From: Gordionus sp. m RMFG-2023
Lineage: Eukaryota; Nematomorpha; Gordioida; Chordodea; Parachordodidae
Direction: 5' to 3'
NCBI RefSeq assembly: GCF_954871325.1
Contig: NC_088777.1
Span: 40,773,366-40,837,365 of the forward strand
Length of the DNA: 64,000 bases
Shown: positions 12,346 to 24,469 of the stretch, one piece after another
Position numbering within the stretch: the first letter of the stretch is position 1
Layout: each line of letters starts with the position of its first letter
The notes under the pieces: model-generated
What the model saw: only the letters and a program-made list of their open reading frames with translations
What the model was told of the DNA's origin: nothing
Database searches by the model: none
Translations under genes and position numbers: made by a program

Positions 12346-13780
12346 TAGTTATTATCTAAACCTGAGCCTGAAATGTAAATATATTCGTTTCGGTTTTTAA
12401 TTTCTGGCTTTAATTAATCAGTTTGCTATTTGGTAAACAAATATTTTAAAACATTATATGTAAAAAGGAAAAATAATAGTCATTTATAATCTTAACTAAA
12501 TCAGATTTTTTAAATGATTATGATGACCAGGTAACTATCTAGTCTCTATAGAAAATGTTATATATGACATGAATATAGATCAAAGTTTGAGGATTTCTAT
12601 CTATAAAAAAAACTATTGATTTGAATAAGTAAATTTTTCGCAACAAAAAAAAAATGCTTACCGCGAATTTTGTTCAACTAAGTAATAAAAACATTTTAAA
12701 AAATTGAATAAATAAACATAAGGAGAGTGCAAGGTCCCGCAAGTTTTGCTCATTTCTATGCTCTCTTTTCTTTAAAATTGAAGGAACGAACACTTATTTT
12801 GGATTAATTGTTGTTACCCAAAAATATATTTTCCTGCCCCCTCTTAAATTTTATTGAGAGGAATGGATGACTCATAACTATTCTCCAATTACAAACCCCT
12901 AACCCACTAAATACTTTAAAACTAATACAAAACATAAATTTCATAAGAATTCAAGGATATTTATTCAATAATATATTATGCCTTAGGTAAATATTGAAAA
13001 GGATAGGTCTAACTAGATTATCATATCATAATATCCTATTATTATCCCCTACTCAATCATTGCCGTCTTAGATAATTTAATAGTTCAAATAATAAGAGAA
13101 ATATTACTCTTTTATAGAATAAATAAAATTATTAATATCTTTCTTCTTTATAAAATGTAAACGCTATCAATCTCAATTATATATATTATAACACGATTAT
13201 TTATCCATTAATAAAGTTAATTGCCATTTAATAGATTTTGTTCATAAATTCCATTTACTCTATAATATCAATTGTAATTACCATCAAAACGTTAAAATAG
13301 CATAATCTATTCTACAAGCTCTAAAGTGTTGCTCAATTATTTGGGTAGAAATAATAATATGTCATTTATATAAAATTTAATTTGAATCTATTTCACTCAA
13401 CATAAATAAATAACATCTCTAGCACGATACAATAGAAAGTTTTGTATATAATACGAATCTAATTTTATATATTCGTATATCTTAAAAATTAACTATTGTT
13501 AGGTAAATGTCAAAGTCCAACCACAATTCATATTTATGAAATGTAAAATTTAATAAATTAACCTCATTATTAATCTTTTTCCAAATAAATTGGCCATTTC
13601 ATAATGTTTTTTTAGCATAGAATCTGCTGTAATACAAATTATGCTTCTTCCATTAATTTAAATATTGCTAAAATAGTATTATTTTCTATATAATAACATT
13701 GTATCAGATATAAAAAATTATATATATATTGTGAAAAGCTAGAGTGACAGCAATTTCTGACCCCCTAGTTCGATAAATGA
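12346..13780. other. no recognisable feature
   Basis: AT-rich sequence without a convincing frame, repeat or protein similarity. The neighbouring mariner element begins at 13781. Confidence 0.5.
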
Positions 13781-15093
13781 TATTATATCGTACACTTTAT
13801 TCCAATTGAACTGAAACCCTTTTTGTTTCAGCAATAAATCTGTCAATTCTAAAAATAATTCAACTAAATTTACAAAAAATTAAGAGAGGGATAAATTATC
13901 AATGTTTCTGTCCACAAGCCACTGTTTGTAATCGTCAAAATGGTGTCTCTGGATTTGATAAACGCGTTCTTAAAATAATCTCCATGTCTTGTAGTCGATC
14001 AGATTGAGATCAAGGCTATTGGAGTGGTGAGGGGGAAAAATGGGTAACATAAAATCTTTAGTTTTTCTTAAAAGAAGATCTTCAGTTTCTCTAGCTCATT
14101 GAACTGAAGCACTGTCCTGTTTTGCTGGAATATAAAGAATTCACTGCCCGACTATTTCTTAATAGGAGGTAATAAGGGCTCATTGAGTAAAACGTCATGA
14201 TAGCATTCACCATTCATTTTTTTAACGCTTGGATCAGATGAGCTCTTTGCAGCCAAGACATGTTACTCCAACTAAAACCATGACGGATTTTGATAAATTT
14301 AAACAAGTATGAAGCAATCGATTGGCAACAACTTGTTTTCTTATTTAAACAGCAAAGTACACCCTATCATTGTGCAGATTTACTGGTGAGGATGCTGTAA
14401 ACATCTTCACCCATGAATCATGGTAGAAGTTGTTTGGTACGGACAGTCATATTGTATCGGGTAGGTCCTGAGCTTGTTCCATTTTTAAACATTCCAGCTG
14501 CAGATCTTGGATAATTTGATGCACTTAAGTTTTCGAAATACCAGTTTCTTAAGATATTCTACGAATTGTTCTGTGGATGCCAGATCAATCTTTTTGGCTC
14601 AATGTGAGTGTTTCAACAGAATCAACATTTTTCATAATACGAGTTGTACGTGGTCTACCACCTATCGCTTTTCTGCTGATCTGGTAGCATCGATTTTTGC
14701 AATCAATTGAATCGATTTAAGGTTGGAATAGATTAGTTTCTGTTAAGAAATTCTTTCAAAAATTTGGCACCATAATGTTTATATTATCTTAGAATTTTAA
14801 TTAAAATCAAGTATTTTTACTGAAAACCATTTTACTAACTTTTGCTCAAATGTTAAGTTTAATAATAAAAAAAAAAATTTTTACATGTTGGAAAATTCGA
14901 ATTTTGTTTGTCCAACTTTGAATGCTCATAACTTTGGACCTTGTTTTTATAATAAAATTTGCAAATAACATTGATAATTTATCTCTCTCACAATCTATAA
15001 AATTATAGTGAATTATATTTAGAATTGACAGATTTATTACTAAAAAGAATGGTCAGTTCAATTGCGAAATTTAACTTGCTTATGGATATAATA
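13781..15093 (-). mobile_element. mariner-type DNA transposon, decayed, transposase on minus strand
   Basis: The two ends are long inverted repeats. TATTATATC at 13781 pairs with the sequence ending at 15093, CAATTGAACTGA at 13803-13814 pairs with 15053-15064, and AATAAATCTGTCAATTCT is shared further in. The length of 1.3 kb is normal for mariner. Minus-strand translation gives GGRPRTTR, then RRIS.ETGISKT (a helix-turn-helix region), LHNDRVYF, QDSASVQ in place of the usual QDGAPAH, and LDLNLIDYKTW in place of PDLNPxDYxxW. The last motif suggests a mariner/maT-like DDD element. The pieces lie in several frames with stops, so the element is inactive. Confidence 0.8.
14000..14711 (-). pseudogene. 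mariner transposase relic
   Basis: This is the readable part of the mariner transposase, on the minus strand. From the N-terminal side it shows the GRPR linker and TTRIMKNVDSVE, a degenerate second helix-turn-helix, the first catalytic region around HDSWVKMFT, NDRVYF, the second acidic motif (the D of KQDSA) and the third acidic motif (LDLNLIDYKTW). Several stops and frame changes interrupt it. The protein would have cut and joined transposon ends at TA sites. A 67-codon plus-strand frame at 14507 is the shadow of this gene. Confidence 0.75.
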
Positions 15094-15781
15094 GATCCCT
15101 ATTTTGATGAAAAGTATCATAATTTTTCCTATTTGGAAACATTATAAAATTATATACTCAAATTTAGAAACTCACAATAATATGAATGCGGGTCAGACCC
15201 GCCATAAAACCCAAGATTTTTAAACTTGATTGGCCTAAATTTGTTAGGCATGACAAATTCCTGAATTAGCTCGTTCATACTTTTGCACAACCTATCCCTA
15301 GCTGATTATGATCGATAAAACAATAGAAATTATTATTTTAGATAGAAAAAATTAAGATTTAGTTTTTTTTATTTTTAAATTTTACACATTTATGATAAAT
15401 CTTAAATTAAATTTTTTGCTTTATCATAATTTTTCTTAATTATTTTCTTATTAGCACGTCAAAATTATTCTTAATTTAAAATCAGTGCATATAATTATTT
15501 TAGTAAAAACATTTTTAAAGACACTAAATAAATGTTCAACCGGCATGCTGAATGGAATGGTCGCGTTGTGTTTTCTATTTATTAATAGGAAAATGATTTT
15601 AAATTGTGAAATCCTTCCCTATGTACTCTAAAAAATTGTCAAGGTTTTGTTTTATGTTTAAATTATTTTTATTACGTAGAGGGCTCATCAATAAAGATGT
15701 CAGGTTAGTTTTTACCTTAGGAACTTGATGTAAATGGAAAACTGTGAAGGTAGACAATTCCTTGACTATCATTTACATCAC

Positions 15782-15849
15782 CTCTTCTTTTCTTTTTCTC
15801 TAATATCTGGGTCTTGAACAAAAACCCATTCAAAGGATGATGGAAATAT
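15782..15849 (-). other. candidate isolated exon or coding remnant, minus strand
   Basis: On the minus strand a 68-base stretch is bounded upstream by TTTCTTTGTAG, a good acceptor shape, and downstream by AG then GTGATG, a possible donor. In one frame it reads FPSSFEWVFVQDPDIREKEKK, which has a protein-like composition unlike the surrounding DNA; the frame stops at TGA right after. I do not recognise the family. It could also be a retroelement or host pseudogene remnant, since 16 kb holds such material. Confidence 0.2.
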
Positions 15850-16027
15850 CTACAAAGAAAAATTATTATAATTGAAGCAAAGAATTATGCTAAAATGATA
15901 TTTTTAAATTTATTGCCTTTACACATATAATAATGTTAATTGTTATTGCTTTTAATTTCAATCATCAGCAAATTAACGACTCACCACCCAGATCATCTAC
16001 TCTTTCAGGCTATCGATCCTTGGAAGT

Positions 16028-16154
16028 CCTCTTTCCTAGTCTATCCTCTTTCCTAGTCTATCCTCTTTCCTAGTCTATCCTCTTTCCTAGTCTATCCTCT
16101 TTCCTAGTCTATCCTCTTTCCTAATCTATCCTCTTTCCTAGTCTATCCTCTTTC
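16028..16154 (+). repeat. 17-bp minisatellite, seven units
   Basis: Seven consecutive copies of CCTCTTTCCTAGTCTAT plus a partial eighth, with one substitution in unit six (AATCTAT). Near-perfect identity implies recent expansion. It sits next to the retroelement fossil at 16155. Confidence 0.95.
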
Positions 16155-16790
16155 AATCTTATTGCAAAGAGATTGAGATTTACCATTGGTTGGCAATTCC
16201 GTTGCATTACTTAAATCGAGAAGTCAACCTATGGAACATTTCCTTCTCTTTCAATTTCATAACGGTTATGAATTTATTGAAGCAACCCCTTTAAGTAATC
16301 TTGATTTACTACTTACAAACGATGAGCTACGCCATGCTATCGGACTCATACTTAATTGCAATATGGTTATGCCATATTCATGCTCATTTTATCAGACTCC
16401 TGTTTGCTCGGAAGGTTGCCACTTCCTGCATTTCAAACTCTGTGAAATTAGATTTCTAAGACATACCAAATGTAATGACACTATATCTCGTGCCTTGAAA
16501 TCAGCCTGAATTCTCTCAACCTATGAGCCAACTGGACTTTGTAACGCAGATTGTAAACTTTGTAATGGTGAAAAGTGGTACTATTTTAATCTGAAATTTT
16601 TCGTCTAGATCCACTAAAAATGATACTATTGTAGACGCAGAACGAAATAAATCTGCGAAAATATTCTTTTATTTATTTTTCAATAATTTTTTCCTTATCA
16701 ATAATTGTTTCAACACTAAATCCCTTTCGTACTTAGGCCCTAGCCTTCTACAAGGATATAGGGCATCGCATTACATCGAAGATCGAAAAT
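16155..16790 (+). mobile_element. retroelement fossil, C-terminal part, plus strand
   Basis: A 107-codon frame at 16186-16509 contains GYEFIEATP, a LLTNDELRHAIGL block and a Cys/His region, the same order as in the minus-strand copy at 8086-9740. Downstream sequence to about 16790 continues with YEPTGL and an AERNKSAK-like block that fits the following part of the same protein family. The family is probably non-LTR, not settled. The copy is broken, partial and old, and more diverged than the 8-10 kb copy. Confidence 0.5.
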
Positions 16791-19700
16791 AAAATACAAA
16801 CTAAGGTTTTTATCTTAGACTAAGAAGAGAGTTAAATAACAACATCAGTTTTATATTCTACGTTGATATATAAGAATAACTATTAATGAAATATCGAAAA
16901 TTGCATTAATAATAAATTCAAGATTATCCAATGTATAATCTAATTGAAATAATATTCGTAATTAATTAGTGGGCAAAAAATATTATTAAATAAACCTTTA
17001 ACTTTAGATTTCATTAGTAAATGTAATATCAATAATTTAAAGATCTTATTTATTTTTTCTGCAAATGGCTGGTAAACCCATTCATATTTTTTTTTTTTCA
17101 TAATAAGGATATTATAAATCAGTAATATGCTGCATATATATAGATCTTTGTAAGTTTTAATGATGTGTAGCTTGCTTCTAAGGGAGCAATTTATTCTTTC
17201 ACAAAACCATACAAAATGTTAAGATGAATAAATAAACGAAATTTGTCCTTTTTAGTAAAATTCTCAAGATTATAAAAGATTTTTATAATATTTTAATATA
17301 TTGTTTTTAATTGAAATCATTGATACATTGGATAAATTGATTGTGATACATCCTGTTTTTACATTAAGTTATTATTTCTTTTGAAGATATAAATCAGTTT
17401 CTCTGTACTTGTGGTTGTTGGAGCGAAAGTTAGGATAACAAGTTTTATAAAGTTTTAATTTTTTGATCATCAATTCTTTCATATCATAATGCCCTGAGCT
17501 AAAGGGATAATTTTAATACATTTTCAACACAATTCATTTTAAGTTAGTTATTGTTTTTTTTACAAAATAAATAGATATTTCTTAAAAAAAAATACTATCA
17601 AAATTTTTCTTCCTTTTTTATTTATTAGAAAATAAGCCTTTTTTATTTGCTTCCTCGACATATATTTTTTAAATGTAAAATTACACGACGTATTCATATA
17701 CGATTTTTTCTTTATTTACAAATTTCATATATGGTTCCACACTGTTAATTTTTTTTAGAAGTAATAAAAATTACATCAAAGATTGGTATATTTCTTTCTT
17801 TTTTTTAAATTAATTTTTTTTAAAAAAAGAATTTTCAATTCGCTTCACGAACGTATATTTTTTTTTGAAGTAGTAAAAATATTATATTAATTTTTTGCAA
17901 ATATAATTATTAATTTTCTTGAAAACTGACAAGAGAAGCAACACTTCCCTTGCTTCTATGAAAACTTCGTTACTGGTAAATTGTAGCTAAGGCAGCTGCA
18001 ACAGATTTTCATCACCTATTATATTATTTAGTGATCAAATTGTAAAATTTTTATAACATGCCTATGAATATTCTTGCATAAATTCATACTGTGAAAGTCT
18101 TTCAAATGTAGTTAATCAAAAATTATGTCTCTTTATGGAATTCTACCTAGTAATACTGGGATTTATATCTAATCTCCTAAAAAATTTTAATAATTATCTA
18201 AGAAGATATTAATGATTTATTTTGCTTGTTCCAAAGCTTTTAGAATTTTACCATTAAAGAACGATATATCTGAAAAATAATTTTCTTTTAATCTTCTTTT
18301 AGTAAGTTAAAGTTTTTATAATGACTATTATCAAGAGTCTTATGTGCATCAGTTGTCGCAACCAAATATCCTGCACAATAAAGATGTTTTTGAAGTGAAT
18401 TAGATCATCATCATTTAATGAATCTAATTGATTTCTCATTATCATAGAAATCAGAAATTAAAAATAAAATCATTTTATTCATTCGAAATTTCATTTTCGC
18501 CTATTATTTAATTAACTATCAAAGAAAACTCAAAAGGGTTTATTATTATTATTTAAACATTATATAGGCAAAATATAAAAATAATATTTAAAAGCATTTG
18601 TCTAATATTATCTTGGATATTTTGTATTGAATACAAAAATATACAAAAACCTCTTGCAATTATTTTTCAATCTTATGAATGATGTTTTCTTTTAATTTGT
18701 CATATAGTCACGTTTGAATCTATAAAATATGGGAAAAATAAGAAATTAGCATTGTTTGTAAGATATATCTGATTAATTTATTAAACAATTTAAATATTTT
18801 TTAAATTTTATTAATATGTAAATATTTTTTTTAAATTTCAATAATTTCAATTCACGTGAAAATAAATATTTATTTATTTATAATTTTAATTTTTGTAAAT
18901 CCTAAATTTGTAGTAAATAAAATAGAGAATAAACTATAATTTAAGATAAAAAAATATCGAGGATATATCGATTTGTTACCTATTAGTAAAATGTATCGAA
19001 AAATTATGACATATAGAAATTTTAGAAGTATCACCTATACCATTCGAACAAAATGATGTCGAACTCGACACAGGATCGCGATACCTTAACAACTCTGTTA
19101 AGTATATATTATATACTCAAATACATCAATTTTCGAATATTAATCTTTTAGTACAAATCGAGAATTAAATGTCGGAGCAACCTAGATATTAGTGCTTCTA
19201 TAATTTTTGTTCTGGCCTGATGCAAATCTTGATAATTTTATCTTATTTTGTAAATAAAAATACGCATTAATTGTATAGGTTTCCGAATGAATGCTTCTAG
19301 GTTTGGTTGACTTCACGCTTAAGGCGTATATTTTTATTTTTCTTATAATTCAGTTATGGTTTACAAAAATGATTATAATTTTTTCCTTATTTTATCAATT
19401 CCAACTTTCTTAGCAATCTACCAAACGGATTAAAGCATTAAAATGTACAAATTAAGCACTGGTTAGTTCAGAATTGTGTTTCCAATAGCTTGACTTTATC
19501 GATTAAAACATAGCATATAGACTTCCTCTTCCTTATAATACAGTTTCTTTTTTTGTAGTTAGCAAAATTGATTGAAGGATTGATAAATACTGATCAGGCA
19601 CTAAATATTAGAGCAAATCAAACATTTAATGCTTCAATATTTTTCTTTCTGGCATGATACCAGTTGGCAATATATTTTTTTATTTCTTTAATAGATTTTT

Positions 19701-19919
19701 CTTTTTATATACAATCTGAAAAGGATTAAAATAATAACTAATTAAACCCAATATACAGAATAAATGCTCTCAGTCGATTTTTAATTGTAAGGTTGGCCAA
19801 AATTTTGTTTGCTAATAAATTATTTCTTTATATTAATTAGAGCACTAGGCTAATAAATAACAAAACACCTAAAATTATGGATTAGTACCTCCAATTGTTC
19901 GGTCAACTTCAGGAATATG
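16791..19919. other. long AT-rich stretch, no gene seen
   Basis: More than 3 kb of AT-rich DNA with many A and T runs and no frame with a recognisable family. A segment at 19066-19115 (GGATCGCGATACC then TTAACAACTCTG) resembles the right end of the inverted-repeat element at 50836-51812, so a fragment of that family may end here. Confidence 0.5.
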
Positions 19920-20397
19920 ATAGGGAAAATTACATTAGAAAAAAGTAAAATATAAATAAATACGAGAAAAATAAGAAAACAAAAGCACTTAACTCCATTG
20001 GCCAAACTCTACCAAAGGTCGGGCAATTGATAATTTTAGGCGGCCCATAATATTTTCTTACCTACCTCCTGAATAAATACTGGCCACGTCACTGTATCTT
20101 CTAAGTTACGGACTCCTTATATAACCTACTTAATTTTTAAGAAAAATGTTAACATTTTGGTAAATTAGAAGATGTCATTTTTTTAAAAATTATCAAATAG
20201 CAAAAACAAAGCAAAATATAAATAAACGCGGGGAAAATAAGAAAACAGAAACACCTAACCCAAATTTTTAATTGGCCGAATTCTGTCGAAGATCGGGCAA
20301 ATGGGGATTTTAGGGCGAAGCCTCCCCCCCTCCCCCCCAAAAAATTACTATTTTTATTTTTACCCCCACCCCTGAATAAATTTTGGCCACGGCACTG
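19920..20397. repeat. tandemly duplicated hAT terminus, 303-bp period
   Basis: Two diverged copies of a hAT-like right end lie in tandem. They end GGCCACGTCACTG at 20094 and GGCCACGGCACTG at 20397; read inward this is CAGTGCCGTGGCCA, a common hAT end. Upstream parts (GGTCGGGCAA, GAAAATAAGAAAACA) also match. The sequence following the first copy (CTCCTTATATAACCTACTTAA, near 20110) matches sequence that for the second copy lies beyond the large hAT element, from 23234. The duplication is therefore older than that insertion. Confidence 0.75.
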
Positions 20398-20739
20398 CAT
20401 TTCATAGTTAATTAGAGGTAGGCGCGGGCTTTCAAGTTACGCATGACATGAATCATGGTGGGTCACCGCGTGAGTTTGAATAAATTTTAAATTATTAGGC
20501 GTTATTGAGCATGATGGGTCTTCCCAAAATTTTTGCCGGGCGTGATTAGGCATGAATATAAATTTCCCGCGAATCACAGAAATTTTAATTTTTAAAATTG
20601 CTTTTTTATGAATATAAATTTGCCATTTAAAATTATCTAATATATATAATCTCCATAATCAAAACACGATCGTTTTCGTATCTCCCTAATGTATTTAAAA
20701 TTTAAGGAGACTATATAATGTAATGTGATTTTTTTGCTA

Positions 20740-20818
20740 TCTACGAGAGTCGAACCACAAACCTCCCGTTTCAAAGGCGTATGCTTTACACATGCACCAA
20801 CTTGTATATAATTAAATT
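20740..20818 (-). repeat. tRNA-like segment (SINE head or tRNA pseudogene)
   Basis: On the minus strand the sequence has an A-box-like TGGTGCATGTGTAAAGC (20783-20799) and a B box GGTTCGACTCT (20746-20756) at normal tRNA spacing, with CCTTTGAAACGGGAGG between them as in many invertebrate tRNA-derived SINEs. The possible 7-bp acceptor arms pair at six positions, but the T stem pairs poorly, so a working tRNA is unlikely. No SINE tail was recognised. Confidence 0.5.
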
Positions 20819-20889
20819 TAAAATATTATCTATATGTATATATTAATTAATAGCTGATATTTTTAAAATTTTGCCGTTTATTACCATAA

Positions 20890-21852
20890 CTAGCTGACGG
20901 TGTTGAAGGGTAATTATTTAGTTTGTGTGTATGGTACTAATTATTAATAAATTTTATAAAAATATTAAGATTTAGGAGAAAAAGAGGTAAAATTGTAGCA
21001 ATACAGTGAGCATTAAGAGTATTAGAAATATAAAAATTTAAATTTGTGATGGAAATTATATTGGATAAAATTTAAAATAGTTGAAGATTTTTAAATTTTA
21101 AATATGGGATAGACATTGACCTGAAATTTTTTTTATGCAGACATAGCTAGGCCTGATCAAAAAACCAAGGCTCATGCAACTTTCATATTCTGATTGTATT
21201 TTTAAATGAATTATGACTTTGACATATTTTATTTCAGTTCTTCGGAATTTTTTTATATTAAATATTAGGCATAATATTTTATTTATAATTCATAAAAATA
21301 TTTTCCAAACCCAGCCCCACCCATAATAATTTTAAAAATTTTTTCTCAAACCTGGCCAACGCGTAATAATTTTGAAATTTTTTTCTCAAGCCTGGAGATA
21401 GGTAAATCTCTAAAAACCATATTCATTTTTTATTCTTTTTAATCCCGATCAATCCTACTTCAGACTAAGACCAACTCATTAGGACTAATAGTGAATACTA
21501 TTTTTTGAGTAAAAATATATTTAAATTAGCTTAAGAAAAATTTTTTAAAATTATTATGGGTGGGGCTGGGCTTGGAAAATATTTTTATGATATATATTGG
21601 ACTGGGATTAGGGAAAATTTTTCAAGATTATTATCAGCTTGGACGCTTGGGAATTCTATTATCAACTATGGATCAAACATTGACCTAAAACAAATTTTTT
21701 TGCAGGCCTGGGGACCTGGCCTGAAGGGGGGGGGGTTATAAAGAATAAAAAGATATTATTTTCAAAAAACAGGTAACAACTATCATAAAAGTAGGGAGAA
21801 AAACTAACTAATTACCCCTCAACCCCGTCATTCTTGACGGATTATTAGCTAG
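20890..21852. mobile_element. inverted pair of Helitron-type 3' ends
   Basis: At the right, CCGTCA-TTCT-TGACGG (21825-21840) forms a hairpin, followed by ATTATTAGCTAG and then T, a textbook Helitron 3' end. At the left, the minus strand reads TTACCCTTCAACACCGTCA then GCTAG and T, a related end with a shortened hairpin. The region between holds GGGCTGGGCTTGG-type blocks and ATTGACCTGAAA-type blocks in both orientations. No helicase or Rep coding is present. It probably reflects two non-autonomous copies joined head to head. Confidence 0.55.
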
Positions 21853-22767
21853 TAATAAATATTTGATAATTTAATTGAATTATTTTGAAAAAGGAATTTT
21901 TGAAAACAAAAATAGCAACATTTTTTCCCCATCTTATAAAATTTCAATTAGATGAAAAATAATTTAAAGTCTCTAAACTCTCGTTCAGCAATGGAAATTT
22001 GGTAATGTTTAATTTAAATATGTTTTATTTTCATTTTTTACTATATGTATATATATATACTCATTTGCACTCAAATTATAATCAGTCAAAATTAAAGGAA
22101 ATTTGAACATCTTACTAAAAATCTAAAAGATAATTGATGCAGTTAAAAATGTAATGTATTACTATGCATTTAACCATATATTAAACATAATGCATTGTAC
22201 TTTTGATAATTGCTTACCTGAAATAGCTTAATTTTAAGTATAAATGGTGTAAAGATAGTGCAATATTTCAAACAATCTGCAGCAAATAGCAAGCTAATAC
22301 TTTCATTTAAGATATGATAACGATGGAACTATGTATATATCATGATACAAAGTTACTTAAAATCATTATGATGAATCATAATTGCCTGCTTAACAAACAA
22401 GAATTAAATAGATTAGCGACTATTGATATAAAGATCACATGTCAGTTAGATATTTTTTTTATCTCAATATGCTCAGATAATCTGAGTGCAGATTCTCGTC
22501 CCACAATAAATGAAGTTTATTTATAAAAACAAAAAATTAATTAAATTTTATAAACCTTCCGAAGGCGATACAGTAATAATTAAACGTCTTACATATAAAA
22601 CAACTTAAAAATGCGAACTGATTTAAAATTAGATGATATGCATAAGACTATGTCAACTATCATATTTAACTTTTCTAATTCATCCTGTATAAAAAACCGC
22701 ATATTCTCTAAATAGCATTAATATATACCGATGAATTGTGAAGATGATATTAAAAGATTTATCACTC

Positions 22768-22933
22768 ATGAAACAAATAATGACAATTTTTGAAGTTTTG
22801 ATGCAGGAAAATTTATTTTCTTTTTTGAGAAAATTAGCTAGTAAAATTTTATCAGCTAACAACAAGTTCGGCTTCTAATGAAAGGTTATTTTCTATAGCC
22901 AATCGCTTATTAGAGGAAAGGCGAACACAATAG
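22768..22933 (+). pseudogene. hAT transposase C-terminal fragment (element A)
   Basis: The frame begins near 22768 (MKQIMTIFEVLMQENLFSF) and continues through LRKLASKIL. After a frame change it reads SSASNERLFSIANRLLEERR, the signature of the hAT C-terminal dimerisation domain (canonical SSASSERxFSxAGxLxxxRR). In life this domain holds the transposase dimer together. Only this last part is readable and it is disrupted, so no active protein comes from here. The equivalent segment of the copy at 61470-61930 is better preserved around the same motif. Confidence 0.8.
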
Positions 22934-23226
22934 AAATAAAAAAATATGGACACTATATATAAATTTTGAATTGTAAATTGTAATATTTTGTGTTATTAAA
23001 ATGAAATTAGAGAAATAAAAACTATAATAGAATAAATTTAAAAAAGTGAAAAATATAAAATTTTGGAAAATTAAAAAACACCGTAAATTTTCAGGTGTGA
23101 TGGATGTGATCAAAATATTGTCTTTAGTGAGCGGGAGGGTTGGGTCAAAATTTTTCTGGTAGTAAGCGTGAAAGGACGTAAATATTTTTTACTTCCATCG
23201 TAAATTTAGGGCCACGCCCACCTCTA

Positions 23227-23736
23227 GTTAGAATCTCCTTATATAACTTACTTAATTTTTAAGAAAATTATAAACATTTTAGTAAATTAGAAGATCTCAA
23301 TTATTAAAAAAATTAAATAGCGACAAAGAATACTATAAATAAGTCCATAATCCGGCTCGGGCTGAAGTCGAGGGTTTAAAATACATTTATAAAAAATTAT
23401 AAATAAAATGGAAAATAATGTTTTATCTTCTTTTATTAAAATAAGATGATGTTTAAAATTTCTTTGGGATTAACAGAAAGAAAATTAGTTTGTTTTTAAT
23501 TAAACTTTATTAAAAAATGCATCCTATTCTTATTTTTCGCGATTGAAAATTTTTGGCCAGGCCGGGCTTAAAAAAATATTAAAGATTTTGAGCTGAACTC
23601 TGGCCAAGAAAATTTTAATTTGAGAGGTGTCCTATCCGTTCAAAATAATGTGTTCTTGATTTTAATTACCAATCTGAAATAACAATAAATAAATATAAAT
23701 CACCTATATTAAAAAGTTAACTAATATAATATACAT
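23227..23736. repeat. continuation of tandem duplication and a GC-rich MITE fragment
   Basis: From 23227 to about 23345 the sequence repeats the flank of the first hAT terminus (compare 20110-20225). From 23345 to 23640 a diverged, end-less piece of the GC-rich MITE family is visible (CCGGCTCGGGCTG; GGCCAGGCCGGGCTT). No gene is seen. Confidence 0.55.
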
Positions 23737-23882
23737 CAGAAACATGCAGGCCCGGTCGGACTGTATTTTAATTTTTTTAAATATACCCGGGCCGGGCCTG
23801 AATTTATTTTAAAATATCCATGCCGGGCCTGAAAATATAAAATCCGGGTCGGGTCATGCAAATGGTACCTAGCAGGTCTCTG
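23737..23882. mobile_element. GC-rich hAT-type MITE, copy c (146 bp)
   Basis: It begins CAGAAACATGCAGGCCCGG and ends GCAGGTCTCTG. The flanks ATATACAT (23729-23736) and GCATACAT (23883-23890) agree at 6 of 8 positions. It is an internally deleted, shorter version of the 287-445 bp copies. Confidence 0.75.
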
Positions 23883-24469
23883 GCATACATATTGTATATT
23901 TGAGTATAATAAAAGTAAAAAACTTTAAAAAAAATCAAAATTAAATGTTTATTTATAGATTTTTCCAAAAAGATGAGTGCTGTGCTTTTAAATTAATTTT
24001 TTTTCAAAAAGATAGTATTTTGATGACATCTTTGAATAAATTATTTTATAAATATAGAGTTTCATTCTTCTTTAAATAATAAATTTTATTACTGTATATT
24101 AATTTCAATTGTTTTTTAAATGAAAAGTTTTTTTTAAAAAAAGTTTCAAAATATAAATTAAAATCTTATATATATTATTATAATACATTAGAGATTTGAA
24201 ATAAATTCTTAGAAAAGTAAATTTATTAAATGTTTTGATTCATATACCATATGTGGTGTGACATACATATGCAAATAAAATATTTTTGGCAGGACTATAT
24301 GTTTGTACCATCATATTTCAATATTTCATTTCTTTTCTTTCTCTATAAATTTTGCATTTGAATACTCGCAAATATTCTATTCATATAATGTTAAAGAATA
24401 TAGGATATAATTAAAATTCTTTATATTTTTATGTTCCCGTTTAGCTCAATATGATATTTATACTGTATT

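Larger units (their letters stand above)
20413..23226 (+). mobile_element. hAT element A, 2.8 kb, with nested insertions
   Basis: Terminal inverted repeats are TAGAGGTAGGCGCGGGCT at the left and GGGCCACGCCCACCTCTA at the right. The flanks TAGTTAAT and GTTAGAAT fit a decayed 8-bp duplication. The C-terminal end of a hAT transposase is readable at 22768-22933 on the plus strand. The flanking tandem repeat gives the empty site (GTTA followed by GAATCTCC). The element contains a tRNA-like segment (20740-20818) and a pair of inverted Helitron ends (20890-21852). A second copy of its 3' part lies on the minus strand at 61470-61930. It is decayed. Confidence 0.75.

Noticed and set aside
14507-14710. 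67-codon plus-strand frame as a gene
   Set aside because: It is the antisense shadow of the mariner transposase relic.
16028-16154. Coding repeat within the neighbouring frame
   Set aside because: The 17-bp unit is not a multiple of three, so it would shift frame at every copy.
20149-20400. 83-codon frame with a Gly-rich stretch
   Set aside because: The Gly run comes from the C run in the duplicated hAT terminus; there is no protein similarity.
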